Assembly: GCF_051020975.1 (NCBI RefSeq)
Contig: NC_135037.1
Location: forward strand, 2,852,001-2,916,000
DNA from: Osmia lignaria lignaria
Taxonomy: Eukaryota; Arthropoda; Insecta; Hymenoptera; Megachilidae
Direction of reading: 5' to 3'
DNA: 64,000 nt
A model generated the notes under the pieces. The model had not been told where the DNA came from, ran no database searches, and was given only the letters and a program-made list of their open reading frames with translations. The position numbers and the translations under genes were made by a program. Below are positions 25,782 to 36,352 of the stretch, piece by piece (position 1 is the stretch's first letter; each line of letters begins with the position of its first letter).

Positions 25782-25836
25782 ACAGGTTGTCACAGTCTCT
25801 TGGTCGGGTAGGCGCGATTTCGCGTGATCAACCTGT
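25782..25836 (+). other. Long stem-loop within the lncRNA region
   Basis: ACAGGTTG at 25782 and CAACCTGT at 25829 pair perfectly, and an inner CGCG-ATTT-CGCG hairpin sits in the loop. A further 8-bp stem (GGCGACTT/AAGTCGTC, loop CAT) lies close by at 25931-25949, and a CGCGATCGCG palindrome follows. Confidence 0.55.
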
Positions 25837-26219
25837 ACCTGGAATATATTTGAAGAATTGACGATACAATCGATACGAACGGAGTATGTCGTTCGCCTTC
25901 GATACTATCTGTACAATTTTTCAAATTTTTGGCGACTTCATAAGTCGTCATACGCGATCGCGATGGCACGAAACGCACAAGTTCTGCTCGAGCACGGCAC
26001 GTGTGCACGAACAACGACTTATACGTATAAAGTCCTTTTTCGTCCACGTGTCAATTAGAGTTTCGCGATTTTTCTTTTTTGTTAATTGGTTTTTTTTTGT
26101 TTTGCGAATTTGCAAGTCTCGAGCTTTAGATATAAGTTTCAGGAGGGTGGACCGCCCGAAGAAAGAAAAGGCTATATGCCGAAGCGCCCCGACAAACTGT
26201 CTTTCAAGAGGGGAACTAC

Positions 26220-26263
26220 TAATGATTTTGCATCCTTTTGCAAAAAAGGATGGGAAATCATTA
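26220..26263 (+). other. 17-bp stem-loop with GCAA tetraloop
   Basis: AATGATTT/AAATCATT (8 bp, extendable by one T-A pair), a TG/GG internal loop, then CATCCTTTT/AAAAGGATG (9 bp) closed by GCAA, a GNRA tetraloop. Nearby at 26324-26340 GGGGG pairs with CCCCC. This is a strong local structure in an otherwise loosely composed region. Confidence 0.7.
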
Positions 26264-26370
26264 TCGTTACTACTTTGTCACTGTGCTTGCCTGTAGTTGT
26301 AGTTTTGTAATTTCAGGACAAGAGGGGGCTCGTGACCCCCATGATTTTGGGCAAATCGCGTTTTCAATTT

Positions 26371-27552
26371 AGTGTTGCGAATATTGACCACGGTTCAATT
26401 TAGTGTTGCGAATGAATATCGATCACGGTTCAATTTAATGTTGCGTATGCATGATTATCGCGATTTTCATTTAGTGTTGCGAACTTTAAATATCGCGTTT
26501 CTTTCTTGCATTGCTTTAAAATGGAATTTAACTTTTCGATGTTGATTGCTTTAAGATTTTTGAGAGTTTTGCTTTTTAATGTTGATTGCTTTAGTGTTGC
26601 GAATAAAAAATTCACGGTTTGAGAATCCCCCTTTTTTGCATTTTAATTGCATGTCTCTTAAAGATAGTGTTGCGATAGACAATAGCGCGATTGTTTCCCA
26701 GTGTTGCGACTTATAAATACGCGATTGCTTTGCATTAGTTTATAGAGTTCCCTGTTAATTAGTGTTGCGGTAATGAATATTCGCGTTTTGCATTAGAGTT
26801 GCGATATATGAGGAAATGCCCAAAAACCATCCACTGGAGTTGCCATGGTCCATATGGCATCTATGGACCAGCTACCATGATACAGTCTTGGATTGGCTGT
26901 ACCTCTTTTTTAGATTAGTGTTGCGTCTTACAAAATTCGGTAGATTTGAGTAGTGTTGCGTTACAGTTCGCGTTTTCTCTTTTTTTTCTTTTTTTCAGCT
27001 TAGTGTTGCGTATAATGGAGCAGCCTTCACGCGTACACTTTTGTATATATTATATAATTAATGAAATTAGTGTTGCGAGTAAAAAATTCACGGTTTGAGA
27101 ATCCCCCTTTTTTGTATTTTAATTGCATGTCTGTTAAAGATAGCGTTGCGAATGATATTAGCGCGTTTGTTTCCCAGTGTTGCGACTTATAAATACGCGA
27201 TTGCTTTGCATTAGTTTATAGAGTTCCCTGCTAATTAGTGTTGTGGTAATGAGTATTCGCTTTTTGCATTAGAGTTGCAATATATAATGAAATGCCCCAA
27301 AACGATCCAGTGGAGTTGCCATGGTCCATAAGGCAGCTATGGACCAGCTGCCGTGGTACAGCCTTGGATTGGCTGTACCCCTTTTTTAGATTAGTGTTGC
27401 GTCTTACAAAATTCGGTAGATTTGAGTAGTGTTGCGTTACAGTTCGCGTTTTTTCTTTTTTTCTTTTTTTCAGCTTAGCGTTGCGCATAATGGAGCAGCC
27501 TTCACGCGTACGCTTTTGTACATATTATATAATTAATGAAATTAGTGTTGCG
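26371..27552 (+). repeat. AGTGTTGCG motif array (about 20 copies)
   Basis: The nonamer AGTGTTGCG or a one-base variant recurs at irregular spacing: near 26371, 26402, 26437, 26473, 26593, 26665, 26700, 26761, 26795, 26917, 26952, 27002, 27069, 27142, 27176, 27392, 27428, 27477 and 27544, with degenerate copies near 27237 and 27268 and outliers at 24546 and 28004. In many copies it is followed after roughly 8-20 bases by CGCG or CACGG, so TTGCG can pair with CGCGA to form a small hairpin. Two internal 476-bp duplications account for part of the array but not all of it. Confidence 0.8.
26591..27541 (+). repeat. Two-unit tandem duplication, 476 bp per unit
   Basis: Units 26591-27066 and 27067-27541 align end to end; a third unit begins at 27542 (TTAGTGTTGCGA) but diverges at once. 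Each unit carries a perfect stem GGTCCATA/TATGGACC (26847 and 27323) whose loop differs between units, and a second stem TACAGTC/GGCTGTA (26881) that becomes TACAGCC/GGCTGTA in unit 2, turning a U-G pair into C-G. Confidence 0.85.
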
Positions 27553-27650
27553 ATTGAATTCACGATTTTTATTAAATTTTTTACTTTTTTGCATTTATTA
27601 AATTAGTGGAAGTAACTATGACTCACATTCGGTGGGAATCCATTGCTAGT

Positions 27651-27969
27651 CAAGGATTCCGCGGCATAAGACCGTGAACACCATCTCTGGGAGATATACC
27701 CATGCATTACTAGGCCTTTGCAGGCGCAGATTTAGAATACGGAACATATGAAAATATGTTACCATATTTTAAACTGCAGTCCTTTTGTCTATACTATGGA
27801 CGTCCGTCAATCTGACACCGTTGGATGCAACGTGTTGGACGGGCGGGTAGCGCTCTTAGCGAAGGGGTGCACTCTGTCCTGGCGTTACGACGTCCAGGCG
27901 GGGTGGGTGGTATGTAGCGTCTGGCGTAAGTCTAGGGGGCGTGAGACCCTTCGTTGCCAGCCGATGTTA
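27651..27969 (+). ncRNA. Structured RNA domain, copy 2 (319 bp)
   Basis: Second copy of the domain at 24667. The substitutions respect the fold. At 27769 C to T turns a G-C pair into G-U. At 27777 T to C turns a G-U pair into G-C. At 27730 the change falls in the bulged base of the same hairpin, and at 27800 outside the neighbouring stem. The short GGAATCC/GGATTCC stem just upstream has a small loop here and a large one in copy 1. The domain is followed at 28004 by one more AGTGTTGCG motif. Confidence 0.6.
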
Positions 27970-28140
27970 TGTCATGGTTCAGAATGTTTGCAATTTTAAA
28001 ATTAGTGTTGCGTGTGATTTCGGTTTGTTTTATAGGGTTTGCTTAGGGATTGCTCTTATGGGCAGTCAAACTTTTCTTTTCAGGTTCCCCTGTACCCTCC
28101 CTCCCACTGCCACGCCCCCATTCTTTTTTCTTCCCTTTTT

Positions 28141-30640
28141 TTAATTTTGAAAATTTTGAGCGTTCGGTTGTTGGAAATACTGTTAAATAATTTATGAATT
28201 TAATGTTCTCAGAATATTATTAAATACGATAAAGTTTTAAATAGAACTTTATTCAAAGTTTTATTTAAAATGAAAGTTCATTTTATTTTGTGATGATTGG
28301 TGATAAATTATTTCAAGGAATATTTGTTCATTCGAGATAACTTATTAAATTTTAATTCTACTTTATTTAAACAAAATTAGTGGATAATTGTTGTTCGAGT
28401 TGTTTAGTTTTAATTTTTGATCGCGATGTTTTGTTTCAAGCTTACGGAGAAGCTAATTAAATTACTTTTATAAATTTTCAAATTCTTTTCCTGAAAAGCA
28501 AAGTCCACTGGTGATTTTCTTTTCAGTTTTCCCATTCACAATAAATTTGCATTGAAAGGTGTATTGAATAATGTAATGCAATAAAGTCGAGTAGAGTCGT
28601 GGTTGTTCGTACTATACATATGTATATTGCAGTAAAAGACAGTTGTTTCAATTAAAATATTGTGTGCTATTTGTCGCAAAATGAACGAATATTAAATACA
28701 ATAAAATGAAATAATTAATGTTCTTAACTCAAATCACTTAACTCAAATATATATTTTTTTGAATTTTTTTCTCTTTATTTTGGTACTGAAGTATCAAATT
28801 GATTTTAAGTTATTAACAACCACTCTGACTTTTATAAAATTTTATTGTTATTAATGTATCTTCTTTCCAGCTATTAATTTTTCTTTGTCTTTATCTGGAT
28901 TCAATTAATCAGTTTCTGTTACAGAGAAATATCTTTATAGGAAGTATGAAATAATAATATCGGATAATAGACTGGAAGAAATGTAATATAAAATCTAGCG
29001 TCCATAAATGGAATTCAATGTATCCAATTAAGTAAAACAAGATGAAAATGATTGAAAAGGAAAAATGATTCTTATAAGTGGTAATATTTGAACCGTACTA
29101 TTTTCAAAAATTGTATTTAATCCTTTTCTGTTTGTTTCAGGCAGGTTGTTAATTTATGATTAAGGCTACATGAGCCTCATTATTTTCTTAAATTATGTTT
29201 AATCCTTTTCAGTTTTATTTCAGGAAGTGTTCTGGTGAGGACAACAAAATCAACAAATTCATTGGACTTATTTATGTATATGGTCATTAAGATATAATCG
29301 TCAAATACTGCAGTGTTTAATTAGGAAGCGTTAGATTTAAGCGAATTTTTAATGTAATTACGACCGCTCATTTAGGTAGCCATTCTTAGTAATATAAGTA
29401 TGTAGGACAAATATGCAATTGCATATTTATTAATTACAGATCTGTAATCAAAATCAAAATTAAAAAATGTTGCGATAGGAATAAAAAGCAAAAATCTACG
29501 TAAATATATGTATAGATAAGTAGATAGGTAGGTAGTGAATAAAAATAATGCTCCTTTTGTTGTTCGTTTGCACAACAGTCAAAAACGTTTTGCAAATGTG
29601 CATCAAGAGGATGATGGTATTGAATAAAAATAAAAATTTGCATAAATGGAGGGTGGATGGGATGAGGTAGGGCGGGTCTCCACCCGCAGCAACCTCCCCG
29701 TGGTGAGACCTGGGCAATCGTTATTATTTGATGACTAATTAATAACTGTATCATTTTTTCTATGGTATATTTATTAATTATGCAGCAAATAATACGAGCG
29801 AATTGGCTGCGAAAATGCTTTTTTTCTATTTAATCGCTGTTGTATTTTTTTCAGGGACTATGTCTTTAAGATTCTGAAGTGTACCACATTGCAAATACAA
29901 TTTTACGGAAAGAAAATTAATAATAATGAATGCATGGTCAGTATTGTTTAATTATGTACTTATACATATAGCATACATGTGTTATTTAGGTATTTGCGAA
30001 AGGTAACGTAGTATAGCATGACGTTAGTTGGATGCAATAATTCAGGTGGCGCTTAAATCAGTTTCCTTTCAGCTTAATTTTCGATCAAACATGGCCTGTT
30101 TTACCGATGCGGAATTCGGAGTTCAGCCTCAACGCTTGCATCACCTTAACAATATTTTGTACCTTTTATAATTTCTAAAATAATTAAGGTAGTACACACT
30201 ATGTATTGTGTAGTCACTGGTATAAGCATATAGCGTCCTACGTTACAACTGTGTTGTAGTTCACAAAATAAAATGAATTGCTGTGAAAATAATAGAAAGT
30301 GTTCTAAATGACAGATATAAATCAATATTTTCAATTTTACACTTGTCCGTATACGTATGAACAACACAAGTATTATTTTACAACTTTTCATATGTTGAAA
30401 ATTTTAAGTGAATTTCACTGTTTGAAAATAGGTTTACATAGTTTCAAAGAACGATGAATAATCAATAGATTATTTAACATATTCAGGGCAGTTTTTCGTA
30501 AAGAGCATTTTTTTTCATATGAGAGATGTGTAATCTAATCTTTGTAGATGTTATGGATTTTTGTGTAATCTATACATCCAGTTGCATAAAGCCGTCGTTA
30601 TTCATTCCACGTGTTTAATAATATTTTATTGAATTGTTAA
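28141..30640. other. AT-rich region upstream of SGPP
   Basis: No gene is seen. TTTCAG acceptors near 29140 and 29223 followed by short segments hint at further exons of the upstream RNA, but nothing anchors them. A 24-codon frame opens at 30090 near a GC-richer patch (30030-30150). The SGPP promoter and 5' UTR should lie in the last few hundred bases. Confidence 0.4.
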
Positions 30641-32213
30641 ATGAAATGTTCGTTTGGCGATGAAAATTTTATATTATATGTAAACACTATGTGGTCAGAA
30701 ATAGTGGAATATTTAAAAGATCCGTCTTTAGTCGCACAATTTCAAACATTTTTCGGTGTTAAAACACACTATACGAAAGGCTCAAAAGATTATAGCGACA
30801 AAAACTCGCACAGTGAAACGCGAAATATTAAATCCCACAAATTTAAACATAATACAAACAATTGTTCGGTAAATAATGAAGAATCAAAATTGAATGGTTA
30901 TGCTGCAGTAGAGAGAAAATCCAATAATGTAACTAAAACTCAAGCACAACAATCATCCACTCTTATAAATTCGGATTATACCATAAAAAATTATTTCTGG
31001 TATTATTTATTTTTATTTGGTACTCAATTGGGAGATGAAATATTTTATTCTACATTTATACCATTTTGGTTTTGGAACATTGATGGTGCTGTTGGCAGAA
31101 GAGTTGTTTTGGTATGGGCTGTTATCATGACTATAGGTAAGCTAATAACCAATAAAATCTAGTATACATTATTCTCAAGTATTACAACTGTAATGTAAAA
31201 CTACATCCGTAGGTCAAATATTAAAGGATGTTATATGCTGGCCAAGACCCGCTTGTCCACCAGCAGTTCGATTACAATCAAAGTGGGCAGAAGAATATGG
31301 AATGCCATCTACCCATGCTATGATTGGCATATCAATCCCATTCAGTGTAGTATTATTTACAATGAATAGGTATATTTATCATGTGTTTGTCGGTTGGACA
31401 ATTGCTTTTCTGTGGTAAGTGACAACACAAGCCTTTAACAGCAGGTTGATAAAGTTCATAAAAGACTTAATCTATGAGTATCTTTATGTATTTGAAAGGT
31501 GTACCCTTGTGTGTATGAGTAGGCTGTATTTGGGTATGCACACAGTGCTAGACATTCTAGCAGGATTAATCTTAGCTGTTGGATTAATGATCATATTAAT
31601 ACCTTTAGTGGATATAACAGACTATTATATCCTTTCGAACATTTGGGCTTTAGCAATTTTAATTACTATTAGTATAGTGGTTATAGTTTATTATCCTTGC
31701 AGTAAGAAATGGACACCAACCAGGTAATAAATATAATAATCCCGTATTTCGTAAATACGTGAATGTAATTGTAATCGATGGTTCCTCTGTTACAGGGGTG
31801 ACACAACTATGGTTGTATCTGTTACTACTGGGATTCATTTAGGAGCGTGGCTCAACTACAATACTGGAATAATGTTAACTCCTCCAAACTTACCACCATA
31901 TCAAATTATTTGGCCATCTCATACAATGTTTGGTTGTATGATACTTAGAACAATACTTGGATTTTGCTGCATTCTGGCAACAAGAACTATTTGCAAGCCT
32001 CTTAGTTATAAAACAATGTGTGCCATATTGAACATTAATTCCAAAGAGCTCATGAAAAGTCAAAATTATTCCGAAAATAAAAATAAGGTTATTGTTGATC
32101 TAGTTCAGAAGTATTTGTCTTGTTTTATGATAGGCGTAAATACAGTATACTTCTTGCCAAATTTTTTCACAATGATTGGAATTGAACGACCGACATTTTA
32201 CACGGAAATATAA
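30641..32213 (+). CDS. Sphingosine-1-phosphate phosphatase (SGPP1/2 type)
   Basis: Exons: 30641-31136, 31213-31414, 31499-31723, 31796-32213, giving 446 residues. It dephosphorylates sphingosine-1-phosphate at the ER membrane, setting sphingolipid and ceramide balance. It belongs to the PAP2/acid-phosphatase superfamily: motif 1 KDVICWPRP (Lys170, Arg177), motif 2 PSTHA (His200), motif 3 SRLYLGMH (Arg241, His247) are all intact, within several hydrophobic helices. A hydrophilic N-terminal region rich in Asn, Lys and Ser precedes the first helix. The first ATG of the frame is used; the in-frame ATG at 30689 (MWSEIVEYLKDP) is also plausible. Poly(A) signals AATAAA lie at 32661 and 32670, just short of the PIH1D1 stop on the other strand, so the two 3' ends probably overlap. 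Confidence 0.93.
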
Positions 32214-32696
32214 AATTATCAGGTATTTGTATTTCCGTATTTCATACTAGTATACTTGAATTTATGAATCTTATTTAAAGTAGTATGTGATAAGACGAAG
32301 TTACTATCATACAAATCATTCCAGTAGCAGTGTTTGTGATACTATTTTTGTATACAGAAATCAGTCACAAGTTACACATTGCTTTTACAATGTTCAGATT
32401 TTACATATTTTATTTAATACATCACAAAAAGTACTAATTACTCTGTAGAGTTACTAGAAACATCCAGTTCATGTTTATATTTGCATACGCGTTCCGTTGT
32501 ACCATTTGTGCATATAAAAATTCTATTTTTGTTGAGCAAAGAAACTGAAGTAGTAAATAATACTTTTTGTATTTTACGATTTTCTAAATACATATATTTA
32601 AATGTTATGATGTTTCATGTTTGTTACTGTCATACGTGAATCAGGTTATTGTTATAACAAAATAAATTAAATAAAGTAATTCGTTTAAATGTTGTC

Positions 32697-34026
32697 TCAA
32701 ACGTTTTTTACAGGCATGTCTAATCTTAATACCTGTAAAAGTAATAACATAATGTGCTTATAATAAAATGTAATTTATAGTAAGCTAATATTCTTACCTT
32801 CAGATCTTTATCTAGACAGCATTTTACATGTTCTATATCTATGATACATGGAACTGAAAGGTCATGTGTGAGACCAGTTTTATCAATGGTAATTACAATG
32901 CGATCTTCATCAAGAAGTACTTCGACATCTTTACTAGTAATCTGTACAAGATAATAATATGTGTATATATCAATTTTCTATTGATTAAAAGTAACGTTTA
33001 ATCATCTTACCCCTTTAGGCATTTGAAACAAACCAATCAAATGTGTAGGCATTCCTTTTTTTGGTTGTTTCAATAATACATAATTCAATGTTGAATTGGA
33101 AACAGATTCTGAAGAAACATTACCTAACTGATTGGATTTATTTTGATCTTCACTGAGATTTTTTATCGGTGATTTGATCTCTTCGATTAATGGCTTTTTA
33201 GTTTGTGAAGGAATTCGCGGTTCTCGATTTTCTATTCTATGTTGTTGCAATTTACCAATAACCTATGATATGAAATTCAAATTTATAATTTTATTTTATT
33301 TTGCTTAATTATATGAGCATACCTTTCTATTTTTAAGGATTACATAATCCTCTGTATTTATAGTTTTATTAAATTTGTTTGACACACCATCCATGATAAC
33401 CGATATCGTGAATAATAAAAAATTTTTCTTCTTCTGGCATTTTTCAAAGTATGCAGTGTTAATTACAATATCATATGTTGCGCAAGGACTTCCACCTACA
33501 ATATTACAAGTTTCATTTTGTACTTAAATCTGTATTTATATTCATACAGAAAATTTAAGTACCCTTATCAGATTCAAGTCTTTCATTTCCAATACTCATA
33601 GGTATTACAAATTGTGGATTTTCTTCTGTTAATATCTTAAAAAGTTTTGCATCAGATATATCCTCAGCTGGTGGTATTTTATCTGATGTACATATATTTA
33701 GAAAAATTTTTTCTCCATCTTCAGTTTTTACTTTTATGCATATTCCTGTAATATTGTTTATCTAAATATTATGTACTGTATACATATTATTTTTAGTACT
33801 TAAAATGTTGATATAAATTACCAGGTGTAGGTTGTATAATAAAGAACGGTTTTGAATCAAATTGTTTCATTAATTCATCAGTTTTTTGTGCATTTCCCTT
33901 AAAAAAAAAAGATTTATATAACAATTTTAAATTAAAATTTAGGCAATTATTGGAATTACTTACGGGTAATATTAAGTTTTTTGTTAATATCGAATCATCA
34001 ATATCAAGAAATGTTCTACTATTCAT
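32697..34026 (-). CDS. PIH1D1: PIH1 domain-containing protein 1 (R2TP subunit)
   Basis: Exons (minus): 34026-33964, 33897-33822, 33745-33563, 33495-33323, 33262-33011, 32941-32798, 32732-32697, giving 308 residues. PIH1D1 is the client adaptor of the HSP90 R2TP complex (RUVBL1/2, RPAP3, PIH1D1), used for assembly of snoRNPs, PIKK kinases and RNA polymerase II. The N-terminal PIH domain shows KPFFIIQPTPG, INICTSDKIPP-like LNICTSDKIPP, VIPMSIG and CATYDIVIN, matching the family. A variable linker (Lys/Ser/Asn-rich) leads to a C-terminal CS-like domain (about residues 230-308). The last exon is only 36 bases. A poly(A) signal on the minus strand is near 32414, inside the SGPP 3' region. It is divergent from shu. 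Confidence 0.92.
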
Positions 34027-34386
34027 GATTCTATTTATATAAAATACCTATTATAATAAAAATACGCTATTTTTAACGACTTTATTTTACGTCTATAGAT
34101 TTGTTATGTATGCGCTCGTGTTTCATGAATTTAACCTTAGCTAAGCTTATTTACGTGAGTTTTAGGTGGTGGGAGAAAAAGGTTTTGTTTCTCGTGAAGT
34201 TATATATTATATATAATAGAAAAATCTCAAAGGACAAACACACAGTAATAAGAGGTCGTTTTCATAATATTCTTGTATAATAAGATCTTAAAATAATTAG
34301 CAATTTTGTAATATATATTGCTATCAAAAATAGCTAAGACTAACATTTGAAAATTAAGTTTATGATTTCTGTAAACTATCGTTAAA
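34027..34386. promoter_or_regulatory. Divergent promoter region of PIH1D1 and shu
   Basis: Only 360 bases separate the two start codons on opposite strands, so both genes must be driven from this interval. It is AT-rich without an obvious TATA box. The inference of shared regulation rests on spacing alone. Confidence 0.6.
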
Positions 34387-36074
34387 ATGACGAAGTTTAT
34401 AAACGCAATGCAGGGATTTAGTCTCAAGTAAGTAATTATAAATGAATTCTGAGGTAATTTACTTATAAATAAGTGCAATTATATTAAAAATATTCGTTTC
34501 AGGGATTTAACCCAAAAAGATGGTTTTGCTTTTGAAATCGGTGACGATTTTGAAACCCTTGACGAAGAGGAATTTTGTTATTCTTCGGATCTGCCGTTGA
34601 GTAACGAAGAAGCATTAAATCTTCTAAATATGGATGACTTCCAGGATGAAGAAGACTATGATACTGATCGCACTACGGAAAATTCAATTTCAATTTGTGG
34701 TTTAAGTTTTGAAAAATTAAAAGCTAAAATGACCAACGTTACTGGAGATGGCAAAGTAAATAACACTTTTTGTTGTTACCAGGATCCCTAATTTATATAC
34801 ATCAATTTTTTTAACATTATTCGTAGGTTATGAAATTAATAAAACAGAAGGGAGTTGGAGGAATTATACCTTATGATGCTCAAGTTACTATAAAATATAT
34901 TGCTCACTTTGAATATAGTGATGAACCATTTGATTCTAGTTTTGTCCGTGGAGGTGCAGAAACTTTTTGTCTTAATCAAGGCACATTGATACCAGGTTTA
35001 GAAATTGGTTTATTATCAATGCAGAAACATGAAATAGCTATATTCATTGTGCATCCTGATTTGGCATATGGAAAATGTGGTTGTGCTCCACGTATTCCTC
35101 CAAATGAACATATTTTGTATGTTGTACATCTAATTGATTATTTAGACAGTGGATGTATTGAATCTTACAAAAGCTTGTCTATAGAAGAGCAAAAGTTATT
35201 TGCAAATATTGTCAAGAGAGCACAGGCTAAATTTAATACTGCCAAAGATTGCTTTAAAAAGAATAAGATTAAGCAGGCAATAAGAGAGTAAGTTAACAGA
35301 ATTCATTAATGACTCATGTTCAAAACTCATTATTAATGTAATAATTATTTTTCTTTTTTAGATACTCAAGAGGAGTTCAGTGGTTAGAAGAAGCAGCATT
35401 AAAAGATCAGGAGGAAGAAGATGTAGCGAACAAACTGCTTTCAAGAGGCTATAATAATCTTGCAGTTTGTTACAATTTAGTAAATATGCCACGTCGCGTA
35501 TGTAATTCGTGCAATAGAGTACCAATTCCAACATCTAAGACTCATTTCAAGTATGTTTCATTCAAATTAACTTATGAAGAACGAATATAACATATATTTT
35601 ACTTTATAGTTATGGTAGAGCATTATTGAAAATGGGAGAGTATGATAGGGCAATGGAAAAGTTACAAATTGCTTTACAAATGGAACCAAAGAATGAAGAG
35701 ATTATTAAAGAAATCAGACTCGTGAGTATTGAGGGTATAAATTTTAAAGGTCAAATTACTTTTAATGCATTCATTATTAAATTTAGGCAAATGAAAAGCA
35801 AAGAAAGTATTTGGAAATGGAGAAACAACTTTGGTCAAAGTGTTTGAAGAATGAAGACAAACCGAAGAAAGAATCCGCATTTGAAAAGGCTGCGCATGAT
35901 ATATGCGAAGCATTTGTTCAAGATAGTGAACTTTTAAGACAACCACTTCCCGAATCGTTAACATCAGACGAGGATAAATGTATACGCCAACAAGCAGCTG
36001 CTTTCGGTTTGGTAGTTACTACACACCAAAGATATGGTAGAGAAGTAACATACCTCAACAAATTTAATTACTAA
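34387..36074 (+). CDS. shu: Shutdown, inactive FKBP-type isomerase with TPRs (FKBP6 orthologue)
   Basis: Exons: 34387-34427, 34503-34755, 34827-35287, 35362-35550, 35610-35721, 35787-36074, giving 447 residues. Shutdown/FKBP6 is an HSP90 co-chaperone needed to load piRNAs into PIWI proteins in the germ line. An acidic N-terminal region (DDFETLDEEEF) precedes the FKBP domain at about 98-195 (GVGGIIPYDAQVTIKY, LIPGLEIGLLSMQKHE, HPDLAYG). Three TPR-like helix pairs follow at about 230-370 (AQAKFNTAKDCFKKNKIKQA, NYGRALLKMGEYDRAMEKL) and would bind the HSP90 C-terminus. The FKBP fold is kept, but family members lack isomerase activity. The poly(A) signal AATAAA at 36245 puts the 3' end beside that of nompC, which runs towards it. 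Confidence 0.93.
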
Positions 36075-36352
36075 AGTAACTTGTGTGTGTTATAAACTGC
36101 AAGACATTTTTTTTATTTTTGTACTGAAGAAAGTCTGAATTTCAGAAATTTAATATGATTTAAGCACGTTTTATTAGTGATACATACTACTTTATTTCTT
36201 TTTCTACACTTATAGTTAATCATACATATAGCAGATATGAAATTAATAAAAGAGATATCAAAGTGATAATATATAGATTTCATTTACGATAAGGTGATAA
36301 ATTTATAGTGTTTATAAATAATATAGAGGTATATATATGTGTATAAAATTGT

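Larger units (their letters stand above)
20610..28140 (+). ncRNA. Putative spliced long non-coding RNA locus with dense RNA structure
   Basis: Plus-strand signals form a consistent transcript scaffold: first-exon donors at 20701 and 21401; exon 22017-22076; exon 22902-23260 (acceptor TTCTTCCAG, donor GTAAGT); exons 23453-23518 and 23695-23797; then a long region to about 28140 with duplicated structured domains and repeats but no reading frame resembling a protein. A further exon at about 21725-21895 is possible. ATGs in the early exons open only frames of a few codons. The region is flanked by ordinary genes (NIPA, SGPP). I infer a lncRNA from the splice signals and structure; strand and extent are uncertain and the 3' end is not defined. 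I cannot match it to a named RNA. Confidence 0.45.

Noticed and set aside
20325..28140. Telomerase RNA or another known housekeeping RNA as identity of the structured locus
   Set aside because: No telomere-type template such as CCTAACCTAA and no recognisable snRNA, RNase P or SRP landmarks were seen.
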